From Porodaedalea pini (Eukaryota; Basidiomycota; Agaricomycetes; Hymenochaetales; Hymenochaetaceae): a stretch of 64,000 nt of DNA. The stretch is taken from assembly GCA_002794775.1 (NCBI GenBank), contig NBAY01000005.1:434001-498000 (forward strand), written 5' to 3'. The position numbers and the translations under genes are program-made. Below, in pieces: positions 47,568-60,579 of this stretch. Within the stretch, counting starts at the first letter, position 1; each line of letters opens with the position of its first letter. The notes below the pieces were generated by a model, which saw only the letters and a list, made by a program, of their open reading frames with translations, was not told the origin of the DNA and searched no databases.

Positions 47568-49376
47568 TTACACCTTGGAGTTCTGCCGCTGAAGAGTCAG
47601 ATGCTTCTCCAGACAAGATAAGACGCGCTGTTTCGGATATTTGGGTGCAACCGGAAGTCCCTGCTGCTTCGCCCACCGACGAACAACATTTGGATCTGAG
47701 ATAGTGAGAGATGGTAATTAAAGATGTTAGTAAAATGGGGATGTGCCAAGAAAGCGGAAGCCCTACAATCGGTAATAATTCCGTCGACGCCCCAACCCAT
47801 CACTTGCTCGACAATGTTCAACCTGTTCACCTGTACGAAAGCGAATGACGTTGAGTCTATAAGTATGCGGAGCAGTGCGAAGTGTAGAGCACGTACCGTC
47901 CACATCTTCACACTCAACCCCATTCTCTGCGCCTCCCTAACCATCTCGCTACTCGCGAACGGTACATATCCCTCCATACTTGGGTCCGGCACAGGAGTCT
48001 CGAAGGATTCGGCAGACGGCGACAGGATGTCTGCGCCCAAAGCGTGCGCTGCTTGTGCCACCTTCTCTCCGAGTGAAGGGCCTGGGAAGGTAGAGAGATC
48101 CAGTCCTGCAAGCCATGGCGAGGGAAGCGATGTGTTGACTGGATGATATGCAGTTTCGCTAGAAATAATATCAATATCTACCGTAGATCTTAAATAAAAT
48201 ATGGAATACTTTACTAACTCGTCTATCAGAGCGGAGGTTATAACCGTCGGGTCAAATTTCTAATGATGATCGTTCCCCATAAGTTGTGAGTATATACATA
48301 CCAGACTGGGATTCTCACCTTCATCTCTACCAACGTCCTCCAATCGAAGCTCTGATACTGTAGCGGTAATCACTGTGAGATTTTGGGCAAGCTCAGGTCC
48401 GTAAAGCTAAAGGCTCACTGTGATCGACTTCCTATACCCGCTGCTTTCAAATATCTGATGCTGTCTTTCAACAAATTCGCGTGCGCTCTTTGTTCGGTTC
48501 GGGAAGCGCGCGTCGATTTTGCTCTCGATATTCCACAGGATTTGACGGTCCGGGTCGGCGCATGAGGCGAAGTCGAACAGCTCTTGAAGAGTGGAAATGC
48601 GCGTTCCAGGGTACGTTAGCTGCAGGGCTGCATAAAGTGAGTGCCTCGTGGTGAATATTGCAAATCTCGATAAGAATTTGTCGGGAACACGTACGATAAT
48701 AGTTTTGTCTTAAAGACCCACAGTCGAGTGTCTTGAGCTGAGCGAGTGTGAGATTCGCGATGTACTTTCCCACATATCTGATGTTCCAACAGTAAGTTAT
48801 CAGACAACTCTTCGAAGACATGAGGAATCCTTACGGGAAGTCAGGATCACCAAGAAACTGAAACAAGGAATTGCGTTATTACACGTTGAGAATGCTCGGA
48901 GACTTCTCATACTGACAACGGGTTTTGTATCCTGGCACTTTTCTGCAACTATTTCTTCGTCATGCCACACCACAACAACTCCATCCTAGAATCAGTAAAT
49001 CGTGTGAATAGTAGAATCAACGTTTGATTATATTGCTCACTTTGGTGATGCCGTTGTCTAGCTCGAGTGTCGTAGAGCCGTCAATTAGGCCCCTACAACG
49101 ACGTTCAGTGTCTTTCCAGGTTTCAAGCCGTTACGAACGGTGTTTACCATGCAAAGCTGGGTAAAGTGTTCTCGACCGTATTTCCTCGACCTCCTCGGTG
49201 CGCCTACTCGGAATAGATTAAGACATGTCTTGCACAGGTCACATAAGGTGGAGACAGACCTGGATATCAAAGTATTTGCTTCTTAATGGAGGCGTTGACA
49301 CTAGTACCTCCTGGGATGGAGGGGCGAGTGTGTGACGCGCAGAGAGTAAGAAGACGAGATACTCAAGGAGCGCCAT
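47568..49376 (-). CDS. Glycerophosphodiester phosphodiesterase
   Basis: Twelve exons (49260-49376, 49148-49203, 49041-49092, 48917-48985, 48835-48857, 48695-48777, 48419-48627, 48319-48357, 48210-48259, 47897-48158, 47767-47830, 47568-47695) give 383 residues. The GDPD TIM-barrel motifs are HRGGRGNTVENTLPSFAWG (catalytic His, Arg and Glu), LELDNGITKDGVVVVWHD (metal ligands and second His), LTYPGTRISTLQEL, KIDARFPNRT, and VNRLNIVEQVMGWGVDGIITDYP near the end. A possible signal peptide lies at residues 1-20 (LLEYLVFLLSA). The enzyme hydrolyses glycerophosphodiesters such as glycerophosphocholine to glycerol-3-phosphate and an alcohol. Exons as short as 23 nt are supported by phase. It is divergent from COX19. 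Confidence 0.9.
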
Positions 49377-49802
49377 GTTCTGGTACAAAAACAAGAGGCA
49401 GCGAAGAGAACGGGATAATATCTCCAGCCCCAGATTTCTAATGACGCCCCCAGGCTGTCAGCCGCCAGCTCATCTTATAACTCCGAGTCGAATGTGCGCA
49501 GGTGCAGCCTCCGTGTTTGGCTCACGGATGACGAACGTGCATCCATCGATCCTGGTCACATCCCATATTTGTTGTTCCCAGAGTAAAGTAAACATAGATC
49601 GGACAGTTGAGCGCGGCGCATTCGTCATCGCCGTTAACTGAGCAAAGAGTCAAGGAAACGCGCGCCACGGAGGCCGATTTGGCAAGTCTTTGCGCACGTG
49701 CGCGTGCGCATGCCTCGGGCGCCTGTTGGGCGCTTCTGACTTCGCCGTCTTCGTACCTCATTAAAGTTTTGCTCATAACGGATCGAAGTCGTCGCAGACA
49801 GA
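49377..49802. promoter_or_regulatory. Divergent intergenic region GDPD/COX19
   Basis: 426 bp between divergent start codons; no recognisable box. Contains an alternating purine-pyrimidine run (GCACGTGCGCGTGCGC) at about 49693-49708. Confidence 0.4.
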
Positions 49803-50396
49803 ATGTCGATTGGAAGACCAGGGTCATTCTCGGACATTGTAAATGCGCCGCCAGATAGAGGATCGTTTCCTCTGGATCATTATGGTGCGTCATCCTTTCC
49901 TCTTGTTCGTCCTCTGCTTTGAGCGTCTCCTTTGCCATGGCTCGGATCCTGCTATTGTACAACCGACAGACGAGCAAGAAGACTAGTCGTTCGCAGCATT
50001 TGCTCTTGATCATGGATTATTCGGACTAGCGGGTTTTGAATGCAAAACGGTCGCTGACGCGTTTCCTTTTTCCTGTATCCCAGGCGAATGCAAGGAGCAG
50101 ATGAAGGCGTATCTTGCTTGCTTGAAGCAGAACAGTGCTACCTCGACGCCATGTCGCGTTATGAACAGAGACTACCTGGACTGTCGGATGTCGAAGTAAG
50201 AGGTCTTCCTCTCGCTTCATAGCAAGCTCGTAACTGCTTTTCTGACAGAGGTCTCATGGAGCGCGATGAGTGGCATAACCTCGGACTAGGCAAAGTCGGT
50301 AATGGTGACGCTGGCTCTTCGCCTGGACCCGCGAACACGCCTTCGTCAAGTAAGAATAATCCCGCTCCGTCACAACCAGAAACGAAGAAACCATAA
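49803..50396 (+). CDS. COX19: Cytochrome c oxidase assembly protein COX19
   Basis: Exons 49803-49884, 50084-50195 and 50249-50396 give 113 residues. The N-terminus ends in PPDRGSFPLDHYGECKEQM, the Cox19 signature. A twin CX9C motif follows: Cys of GEC and of YLAC, then CRVMNRDYLDC, forming the coiled-coil-helix-coiled-coil-helix fold. Conserved KGLMERDEWHNLGL comes next. The protein acts in the mitochondrial intermembrane space in copper delivery and redox control for complex IV assembly, imported through Mia40. The last 30 residues (Gly/Ser/Pro/Asn-rich) are an extension that looks disordered. The first intron (about 200 nt) is long for this genome. Confidence 0.9.
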
Positions 50397-52071
50397 CGGC
50401 AGAGAGATGGAAAGGGGATCGGGGTTTGCAGTATATTACTAATTTGTCCTGTATGTCTTTTCTCATTTTTCAAAATCGTGGTACATCTGCTCGTTCACCG
50501 TCAGCATTCGAGAGGCCGCTTATTGGATCTAAAGAATAATCTGCGCCTCGCTGTCCTGCATCCCTCAGCCCTAATGCAACATAGCGGACTTTACCTCTCG
50601 CCTCATCTACGTCATATTCTCTTCACAACCATTACTGACCTGACTGCAAGAAAGCTTGGCGACCCGGCAATAGGCCGTCTACCGTCTACGTCATACTCTC
50701 ATTCCAGTCAACACTTAGAGAACTCCTTCGAGCTTCTGGGATCTGAGTTCAATGCTGATGACGTCGACGTATCGGCTTCATTACTTTATGCTTCTTGTCA
50801 TTGACCCCGCCCCCGGAAGCTTGATCAACCGATAAGCACACGAGCGCTTTTCGTAGCCGATCTGGACTCTTGAAATGGACAGGGTCCAGTTTTTCCCCCT
50901 TCTACTAAACTTCTACTAAGTCCGTCACTATTCAAAAGTCCATTCTCGAAATAGCAGTCTGTCTCTGGATGTGGATCCGTTCTGCTGAACCAAATTCATA
51001 ATTGCTTCGCTTTCTAGGTCCGCTTTTCATCTTGCACGAGGCCTGTCGAACTTCAAAGCCATACTATCACTATTTGCTTCCTGTGTTTGAAGTCGATGAT
51101 CTGCCCCTCTGGTCACATTTCTGATGATTTGTCGGAAATGAAACGATGAATGCTGATGCTTTTCATCACATGATACTTGATATCGTGCTAGACTTCTTCT
51201 GGTTTCTTCAAGTGTACAACTTAACCTCCAACCGCCGCCTCTGCGAACATGGGACAAGGACTCGAGATTTCAAACAGCCGAATTCAAACACTCGGGCTGA
51301 AGTCGCCTCAAAGGTTTTGGGGTCTGATCTGCGGGTCCGGTTCCACGACTCTAGTGCCCACACGGAGGTCTCTCGAGGCATCTCTGAATCATGCACGACT
51401 TCTTTAGTCACAGGCTTGCGCGATGGGCTCACTAATCGCGCTGACAATAATATTAATATTTATTTATAAACGTTTCTTCACTAGATTGAATTGGAGGAAG
51501 GCGACAACAAAGTGAAATTTGCACAATTATAGAATACGGAATATTGCTTGTTTCCTTCCGTCCTTCCTCTATCCCACGTACTTTTAAATAGGACACATGT
51601 ATGTGTAGGCGAAAGGAGACGCGTGTTTGATCTGAAGTATTACTCAGGGGCAATTATGTTTAAGGAAGCCATAAAGTGGACGTCGACACAAGTTTATCTT
51701 GTTTCTCCACCCTCTGCAGTAAACTTTTTTTGACTAAATTATGAGAGTACTAGTCAAATGGGTCGTCAGACTCGGACCTGCGAGTTGGCGACGATAGGCA
51801 TGCTGCAGATCAAGAACTCGGCAGGACCTTCGAATTGATGAGCCGTGTTTGCGGTTGGCTTCTTGGCTGATCACGTGCTTCCTGCTACTGTAATTAGCAT
51901 CCTGCTGATTCCGGCATTCCACTGGTGCTGTTTATAGCGCCCCTCTCACTCTTTCTTTGCACTTTCTCCCTCCGCCATCTCTTTGCTTCTTCTCTTAAAC
52001 TCCTCGGCAGCCCGGCAAGTCCAACAAACGACGGCATATAAGAAAGCGCATACAAGGCACCTGTGTTCGCC
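50397..52071. other. Intergenic, nothing firmly recognised
   Basis: Holds the COX19 3' UTR, a 108-codon plus-strand frame at 50478-50804 with no motif (kept out), and the leader of the STE20 kinase gene. Confidence 0.5.
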
Positions 52072-54523
52072 ATGCCGCCGACGCCTGCGCCCTCATCACG
52101 CAAGTTCATCGGCGCCGTGGACGATGAATGGCAGATGTTCAGGTCAGTTAGGTCGCGACTACACTCTCAAAAGCTTCCCTCTTATCCAAAGCATCAATGG
52201 CCCCTCAGCGACGACCCGGTTGACTACGAGATTGGTCTTCCCATCGGCTTCGGCGCTACCTCTATTGTCTATGCTGCGCGCTATATACCCAAGGACGGTT
52301 CCCCCTCCCTCCCCTGTGCGGTCAAGGTCGTTGATCTCGACAAGCTTCCGCCCCAGTCCCTGCGCCTGCTACGCCGCGAAACACAGCTCATGAGCTTGTC
52401 GAAACATCCAAACCTTCTCCGTGTCCGTGGGTCTTGGATCACCGGCCATAATCTGTGCATCGCCCTCCGCCTTATGAACTCTGGAAGTGCCGCCGACGTG
52501 ATGCACTATGGATGGCCTGGAGGCATGGAAGAGGAAGTCGTAAAATGCATTCTCAAGCAAGCCCTCGAAGGACTCAAGTGCGTGTTTCCTTCCCTTATCC
52601 GAGGCGAAGCGTGTTGTTCTTAGTACTGCTCGATCTAGTTATCTACACATCAACGGCTTCATTCACCGCGATGTCAAAGCTGCGAACCTCCTTATCGACG
52701 ACGACGGTACCGTGTTGTTAGGAGATTTGGGCGTAGCGGCATCACTTAGTGATGAAGAGCCCACTCCCGTTCCCTCCGGCTCGGGTCGGAGAATGAACTT
52801 TGATGGGACTTCGAGCAGTGACAACTCCCGTCCCCCAACACAAGGACCCTCTGGGAAAAGACTTGGCAAGCGCAAGTCCTTCGTTGGTACGGTTAGTCTT
52901 AAGAGATTCGCCTAGCATTTTGGACCTTTGACTAATTGATTCTTTCTCATCGTCTGTGCTTTGAAATGTACTATTGGCTTACTGATACACATCATTGGAA
53001 CACCGTCTATTTTCTGCCTGTTGGAAACGCTGTATCGGCTTTCTCATCATCGAATGTTCCACGACTGATGCGCATTTAGCCTTGCTGGATGGCGCCAGAG
53101 CTCATTTCTGGGAAGCAATATGATGCGAAAGCAGATATCTGGTCCTTTGGTATCACCGCCATCGAACTCACTCAAGGACGAGCGCCTCGTTCTCGCGAAG
53201 CACCAGCGCGCGTACTTTTAAAAACGTGCGTGAAGTGTATACCCATTCTTCAAAGCTAATATCTGGTTTGTTCTATAAATAGCGTGCGGGATGCACCTCC
53301 CGAATTTGCTCGCGAGAGTGGGCATCACAAGTTCTCCAAGGCATTCAAAGACATTGTCGAGGCCTGTCTCGTAAAGGACCCCTCGCGTCGGCCGACTGCC
53401 GTGGAGCTACTGGATAGACCCTTTTTCAAGAGTGCAAAACGGAAGAGTTATCTCGTCAATGCAATTCTGAGTATGTCCACGCATACTGACTTCAATGAAT
53501 CGTGACTTATGTTGCTCGTTATTCTCAACAGAGGATTTACCGCCGCTTATTCATCGTCAAGAGCGGCGCGCTAAGGCGTCACATTCTTTGTCAGCTCCAA
53601 GCCGAAGCTCAATGTCATCTTGGGATTTCTCAATAGATCTCCCACACACGCCGAATGGGCATGTACGCTCTCCACACAACTCAGCGCACCTCTCATATTT
53701 TAACTCGACCCATTCAAATCATTCAAGTCATTCTCACTACTCGCACCATCATACATTGACACTTCCAAGTGCGACTCCTTTGAACGCGCTAGAGGAGAAC
53801 AAGCATGCGGACGTATTCGAGCAGCTAAAGGCTGTGCAGCATGAGCTCGCGTTACCCGATCCGCATGACACAGAAGATTCGCGCTCGTCTGCGGAGAGTT
53901 CTGTGTTCGACCTTGAGGAAGAGGAGGGGTCGAACCCGTCAACGCCGGAGTTCGCCGCGGCGTCGTTGGGTGGCTCGTCTGTTGCTACGACGCCGTTGAG
54001 CTGCTCACCAGCAACAGCGCTTGACATGCCTGTCCAACCAGGGAGGAACGTCAATCCCGCTTCGAATGTGCAAAATAACGGCAAGTCAATGTCTGCGGCG
54101 CCGCCGTCCGCAACTAGTTCCGCCGTCCTCAGCAGGTCAAGCAGCAAGACCAACAATGACAGTGCGCAGAAGGACTCGAAAGTGCAACGCGGTTTGCCGC
54201 AGCGCCGCGGGTCGTCGCCCGCGTCCACGTTAGACCGCACGAATCTTGGGTCGCTACCTGCGCTGAAGCGCATCGCGAGCGCCTCGGGGTTCCGGTGGTC
54301 TAGCTCCAAGACTTCGTCTGCATCATTGGCGCAGTCCGCATCTGAGAGTCCGGGAGTGGGCTCGAGAGCGGAGTCACCGACGCCGAAGGAGAGCCGCTGG
54401 CGGAAGCTGGTGCGTGGTGCGAAGGGGGATGACCCGCTAGGTGCGGGGCCGCCTGGATTATTGAAGGAGGGCGAGCGGAAAAAAAGCTCGCTTGGACGGA
54501 TACTGGAGCGGTCGGGGAAGTAG
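52072..54523 (+). CDS. STE20-family kinase, FRAY/SPAK/OSR1-like
   Basis: Exons 52072-52142, 52209-52577, 52639-52891, 53080-53225, 53283-53470 and 53532-54523 give 672 residues. Kinase motifs: Gly loop [15 protein letters not shown]-type lysine CAVKVVDLD, catalytic [13 protein letters not shown] (for DFG) in GDLGVAA, activation segment [12 protein letters not shown] and [18 protein letters not shown]. The loop between DLG and the activation site carries a Ser/Thr/Pro-rich insert. The large last exon is disordered and Ser-rich, with acidic and basic patches; a conserved SPAK CCT domain is not evident. Fungal FRAY-type kinases are little studied. The first intron is 66 nt, divisible by three, and has no stop, so its retention would add 22 residues near the N-terminus. 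Confidence 0.88.
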
Positions 54524-55159
54524 GCGTTTCGCGGTCTTCTCCACTCCGACTCATGCACTTGACGCATCTTGTGCCGAGCTTTCCCTCTCGTTATACCCAT
54601 TCTCGATTGCGTTGACGCTACTATTGCTGTAATCTCTATCCCACTGAACAAGCCAAGGGGCTGTAACACCACCGATTCAACTCGACACGACCTTTTGCTA
54701 CAAAAGTCATCTTCCGTGTATTACCAGCATCGTCCTTTGCACGTGTTGATCTATCTACCTTCTTGATGTTCATGACTCTATCCTTAATAGTTCGCTGCTT
54801 TTCATACGTTTTGTATTTGCTGTATCTTGTAACGTTTCTTGCATATGATTCTTGCACACCACTGTCTTCACCTGATGAACCCATGTAACGCATCTCAAGC
54901 TTGGTTTATTTACAAATGACATGAAAGGAGAAATTGTCGAGCTGAAGTACACACAGCGACCTCAACTCTGAAGAATCAGGCTGAAGCTGCTCTGGTTCGG
55001 TTCGCCTTGCCAGTTCTTGTGCTTTGCCTCGGTGCCTCGGTAGTTCATTAAGCTGCTTTTCATCATTAATACGTAGTCCACAAACCCCAAGCGTGATCGT
55101 TTATACGATAGGATTGCTCTAATTAGCGGAATAACATAAGCCTCTGGAGACCGTCTAAG
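54524..55159. other. Convergent intergenic region
   Basis: 636 bp between the ends of the STE20 kinase and RIP1 genes; AT-rich 3' UTR-type sequence, nothing else seen. Confidence 0.5.
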
Positions 55160-56253
55160 TTAACCGACGACGAGCTTGCCCTCCGCCTCGTTGAACTCGT
55201 ATTGTGGAACCTCGAGGTTGAGCTAGGAATAATGATAATAAGCCAGGTGAAATAACTCGAGGATAAACTAGGAGAGCTTACGGGAGCGGGACCCTTGCGG
55301 ATGCGTCCAGCTGCAAATAAAAATAAAATAGAAAAACAAGATCAGGAACAGCATTCAAAGGATTGGGAGTGCTGACTTACAGATATCGTAGTGAGAGCCA
55401 TGGCACGGGCAGAACCTGAAGGCGCGCTGTCAGTAATGGCATTCTCGATAGGACGAATGTACTGACCATCCTCCGTAGTCACCAGACTCGCCAATGGGGA
55501 CACAACCCAAGTGCGTACAGATACCAAGCATGACAAGCCACTCAGGCTTTTTCACCCTATTCTCGTCACTCTCCGGATCACGCAGCTTCTTCCAGTCAAA
55601 CTCGCGCGCCTCGTCGATCTCCTCTTGCGTACGATGGCGCACGAACACGGGCTTGCCGCGCCACTTGATGATTACGTTCTTGCCCTCTGGGATGCTCGCG
55701 AGCTCGACCTCGACCTTCGCGAGCGCGAGAACGTCTGCAGACGCGCTCATCGTGCCCAGGAACTCGGTGATGGTCGATTTGGCGGCGCTTGCGGAGAGCA
55801 CGCCCAGTCCGCCGACCATGAAATAGGAGAGTGCGCGGTTTGTCTCTGAGTTCGCCTGATAGTGCGAGAGGTCTGGTACCTCAGGCGCATCCTGTACGGG
55901 TGCGGAGGTGTGAATCAGACGCGGGGTAAAGTTAACGGTCGGAGGAACTGTTTTCGAGTTTTGATGTCAGTAACTTCATATGTTCCAGTTCATGTTTCAT
56001 AAAATCCACGCAAAACATATAACGAACCAGTAGTGAACGACTTGGTGACCAGACCAGATACCGTTCGCGACACTTTGGTCGCCCAAGGTGCGGGAGCGTC
56101 AGAACGTGCAGTGGGACCATGTCCATGACCGTGCGCGTCAGACGGAGCGCGGGTCGCAAGGTTGACGTGGAGGGCGGAGGGAACGCCAGAAGGAAGGGTG
56201 CGGACGGTAGGCGGGAGGGTAATCGCCTTTTTAATAGGGCGCAGACTCGCCAT
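55160..56253 (-). CDS. RIP1: Cytochrome bc1 complex Rieske iron-sulfur protein
   Basis: Exons 56028-56253, 55467-55947, 55381-55415, 55282-55310 and 55160-55222 give 277 residues. The N-terminal 75 residues are a basic, hydroxylated mitochondrial targeting presequence. The hinge/transmembrane part is RALSYFMVGGLGVLSASAAKS followed by the flexible linker. The 2Fe-2S cluster motifs are CTHLGC and CPCHGSHYD, giving two Cys and two His ligands. The end SGRIRKGPAPLNLEVPQYEF is typical. It carries electrons from ubiquinol to cytochrome c1 in the inner membrane. The cluster-binding box is split by short exons of 35 and 29 nt. Divergent from the adaptin gene, 153 bp between starts. Confidence 0.95.
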
Positions 56254-56406
56254 GGCCGTTGTCTAGAGGTATGAGGTGAGTGCGAGCGACGTCGATGGTG
56301 AGGTTGAGAGCGGTGAAGCAGCCGCGATTTTCAGAACCCGGAAAGCTCCGAATGCTTTGGACTCGGCCAATGACAGGCGCGTCATAACGGCGCGTTCAAC
56401 ATCGAC
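56254..56406. promoter_or_regulatory. Bidirectional promoter region RIP1/adaptin
   Basis: 153 bp between divergent start codons; no TATA box seen. Assigned by position. Confidence 0.4.
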
Positions 56407-59400
56407 ATGGACGTCCCGTACAACAAATCGGGCGCCTCGAGCAGGGCTCATTATCAGATTGTTCGTAATGTTGAGAATATGCCTCATCAGTCAGAGCAGT
56501 TACTGCTCCAGGAGGTCGAGCGCATTCGGCAACGAATCGCAGGCAGGATGGTTAGCACGGTGAGTATCAGTTTACTTCCTTTTTCTCTGCTTGCGCTAAA
56601 AGCCAGAGGCAACTGTTAGGCTGAGCTACGGAAGGACCTCATTGTGCTATTATACTGCTTGAACAGCTCCTTTGGTGCTATCAACGGTGTGACTTTGGCT
56701 TTCGCACTCCCCTCTGCTGTTCATCTCGCAGAAGCCGGGTCGAGAGTGAGCGAGAAACGCATTGGTATTTAGAATTTAGGAATGTTATAATTTCTGGCCT
56801 GACTCCTGGTATGCCAGGATACCTGTTCTGCTCTGAAGTCATGCCGCAAGAGCATGAACTGCAACTCATGCTCGTCAATACTATCCGAAAGGTATGCTCA
56901 GCCGTTCGTACAGGTTATGCATGGCACTCAGTTCCATTCCATGTGGCAGGACCTGACATCGACCTCAAATGCCAAAATTAACATCGCTCTTGAATCCTTG
57001 GTAAACTTCTCATCGGAAGAAGTTATTCCAGCGGTACAGACGCGCTGTGTAGAGCTGTTGTCACATCCCTCGTCAGTATGTGTTTCGGTACTCGATTTCC
57101 CCTGCTGTTGATCGCGGACCCTGGTACAGGACGCGGATAAGGGTTCTAGCTATGGATGCTATGCACTCGCTTTCTCGTCTTGCACCAGATTTATTGAACG
57201 ATGAGGATGTCAAGCATCTCATACTGAAGAGGCTGTCAGATAGTGATGAGAGCGTTGTGCGGGCCGCGCTGAAACTGAGTATATCTGTGGTAGAGGTAAG
57301 CTTTCTCATCTAGACGCTAGGATGTTTATGTTCTGACCATTGCCAAGAGTGATTTTCTCGAGGGAGAGAAGATAATGCGACCGAGCATTTCTCTAGTTTC
57401 TCGACTTTCAGATAAGCACACTGCGAGGGATTACTCGTCTGCATTCACAGTGATTTCCCTCAGCATTGTCTCCAGACTGTATGAAAGGGAGGATTCTAAG
57501 TCTAAGTAAGTATTTTTTTTTTTGACGAAGTGCTTTCAACGCCTCATCGGAAATTTAACCTAGAGCGGATTACGCGAATGAGCTTCTCCCGTCCCTTCTC
57601 AGTATTTTGCGTCGCGCAGTCAAGCATGATCGGCAACGTATGCTCCGTGTCTTTCTTTCTCTTTCTCTGCCTATGTTCACTGCATATATGCCACATTTTT
57701 AGCCGTGATCTTAGAATGCTTCCGCCTTTTAGGACATCTTCCGCTAATAACTGTTACCCAATACCTAATTAAGTCATCCTCCCAGCCTATCGAATCACAT
57801 CGGCCAGAATGTTCTGACAGTCCTCAACCACAATTCGTTCACCCCGTTGCTCGAATTCGTCATTTTCTTTCGTCCCGTACGGTTAATGATCACTTTCTCT
57901 TCCTTTCGTGTCTGGTTTCCCTGGACCCTTCTTTATGGGCCGGGGTGCAACAACCTCGTGATGACCTGCTTTCTCCTACTGTCGGCGAACAGCAGGCGGA
58001 TGGGGATGGGGATGGAGGGCGGACTTCAGGAATATCACCCGTCTTAGATCAGATGGAGGTAGAGCGGGTGCTAAGCTTTCTGGAGAGTGAAGACGAACAA
58101 ATACGCTCACTAGTAAGTTTCTTATGTTGCTTGCATATATTTATAATCTTCACCTTGCGTAACAGACTCTTCGTATTCTCATTTCGCTCGACCCTTCACT
58201 GGTTGAAAGTTGCTATGCGCGAGCCTTAGATGCCTTACGAGCCTTTGATTCCTCTAGGGTGGCAAGTGATCAAGCACGAAAAGTCGTCGTGCAGCGATTA
58301 CTTGAGCTTGCTTTCACGATCTCGTTGGGAAATAAGAAACTAGAGGAGAGCGGTGGTCACGCATTTATACAGAAAATTCGAGAAGTGGCAGATGTGGCCG
58401 ATGCCAGAGATAGAGTCAATGGGGCGATCGTGGAGTCTGCCCTGAGTCGTATTCGAAAAGGTCAGTTTTTCTCTTTTATCGTTGCCAGCTTACAATTTAG
58501 ACGTTGTAATCACAGAACACATTTCAGTACAGCGTACTTTCATCCTTAGCCTACTCTCGCTTCTTGCGCCCAGCAGCTCTAAAGAAAATCATGATGTTGA
58601 ACCGCTCAATGCGACGCTTCTTCTCATCCTCATCGCTCTCGCCTGCGAAATGGCTCCTATTTTTGCCTCTTTCAAGACTGAAGTCGTTTCAATGATTTGC
58701 CTGTTCACAACGGCGATACACTCCTCTCCCAGTGAGTAGAACAGCATTTGATTATCGTATACTCTCATTAAAAAAGTTCTATAGTTTCGATGCAGGAGCC
58801 TTTACTACTGTGTATAACGCGGCTCGTTACTCTTCTGTCTTCGACCGAAATATCTTCGGAGATGGAGGACGTTCGGCGAGTAGTGCAGGAACTAGGGGAG
58901 GCCTCCTTGACGGATAAAAAGAGAGTTCTGGTTCTCAAGCGTTGTGAACAGTTTGCGAAAGCTTCGAGGGATCCGCACATGATTACTGAACTCTTAGGGA
59001 ACAATCAAGACGTCTCGGTGCGCAATTTTATGCACTACAATTTGGACAACTCATTCTGATGATGTAATCGGAGATCAGTTACCAGAGTTTGCCCTCCTTC
59101 TCGACCAAGCAGAACGTCGACTGTCTTCTCGAGATGGGACGCCCAGGGAATCTTCTTCGCCGCTCACCAGATTAACATCACCCATTATTGGTCGGTTGGA
59201 ACTTTCTCCTTTGTCGCAGAGCAAGCTGCGCTACGACGCGTATGCGCCGCCTCCGACGGCTTCTGCAAGTCGGCTCGTCCGTGCTCATAGTCACTCGTCT
59301 GCGGCGTCAGGGCGAAGCTCGAATCGCGTTTCGTCACGGGCATCGAGTATAAGGCCTGGAGAGCATGATGCTGATGCAGAGCTATCACAGACTGTTACAG

Positions 59401-60137
59401 CGGGAGAGCTGACGCTCGTTGCCGGATCTAGGAACGAGTTTGTAAGAGTACATAGAACCAGGGTGAGTAACGCTGGCTTGCTTGTATGAGGTTATGCCCT
59501 CCTTATCCTCAAAACTCATAGAAAGGGGAGGTACCCGAAGGTGAGCAGACAATTACGAACATCGCGAGGAACGATATACCTGCAAAGTCAGCCTCGAACC
59601 TGCTGGCATTTGATTCACCCTTCCTACCCGAGCCGCTCGTGGACATGGACAGTCATGCTCCTGCTACTCCACCGGCGTCCAGCCCGTATGTTTCTGCGAG
59701 TTCGTCTCTGCGCACGTCGCCGGAGCCGGGACCGAGCTTTGAGGAGCTTTGGTCTGCGCTAGCGGCAAATGGAGATGCATTCAGCGCTCGAGGATGGTGC
59801 GACGATACTGCAGATGTTGCAGTTCGGCGGCTGCAGAGCATGGGTTTACGAATGGATGTGCTGCCTGCCGACGTCATGCCATTTGAAGGTGAGTCTTTCG
59901 AGTCTTCGCTGGTCGTCTGCGTTTTACCATGCGTTCATATGGAATTTCTGACAACTCTAACTTTGTGATCAAGGAGATCTGAAGATATCGCTTCACTTCG
60001 CCTCTTTTGAAGCACTCGGCTCTCATTTGCCATGCGCCCTTTTACGGGTGCACGAAGAAGGCGATGGGAGCTGTCTGTGGCAAGTCAGGTGTACTGATAA
60101 AGAACTTGGATTGAAGGTGAAGGTACTGATGGGATAG
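56407..60137 (+). CDS. Adaptor-protein complex large subunit (adaptin; AP-4 epsilon-like)
   Basis: Fourteen exons (56407-56559, 56620-56764, 56818-56891, 56950-57071, 57130-57295, 57348-57505, 57564-57637, 57703-58112, 58166-58460, 58528-58731, 58785-59017, 59079-59462, 59522-59888, 59974-60137) give 982 residues. The N-terminal half is an alpha-solenoid: AHYQIVRNVEN, LRKDLIVLLYCLN, FALPSAVHLAEAGSRVSEKRIGYLF, then HEAT-like repeats (IRVLAMDAMHSLSRLAP, VVRAALKLSISV). A Ser/Pro-rich hinge follows and a short C-terminal domain with ISLHFASFEALG and CLWQVRCTD. In adaptins GYLF and 'N-G-x-x-L-E-L-A-x-L' type helices are typical; the overall pattern is nearest to gamma/epsilon large chains. It would sort cargo at the trans-Golgi or endosomes. 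The AP-4 assignment is a best guess, because only the other subunits could confirm it. Confidence 0.7.
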
Positions 60138-60579
60138 ATAATCTATTCGCTCGTACGAAACAAATATGCTGCCCTTCTCATTTGAAAGCAGCTGTTTGCG
60201 TGCATACAAAGCAGCCTGGACTGCGAACCGTGGATATTGGGAGTACAAGCCAAAAGAGGGAAAATGATTGGCGTTTTGATCGGCGTCGCGGATCAACTTG
60301 TTCAACTTGAACCTCGTTCATCTCGCAAGACTCGCATCCGAGCGACACCTATATGTACTCTGAGAAGCAAGGAATGCAATCGCGTCAATGTATTGCAGAT
60401 TGCGCTACTGAGTGACTGTGTTAGTAACCAGCAGACTGGCCGAAGCTATTGGCTGAGTATAGAGAAGTTCGGCATGTACTCTTGTGCCTTTATCTAGACG
60501 CCAACCATGAGGTTCGGTGCGACCCACCAAGTATTTAAAGGCGCTCTGCACGTTTGCATCTCCGCAGCACTCGACGACG
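60138..60579. other. Intergenic region before the amidohydrolase gene
   Basis: 442 bp. TATTTAA-type AT box near 60531; otherwise nothing recognised. Confidence 0.4.
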
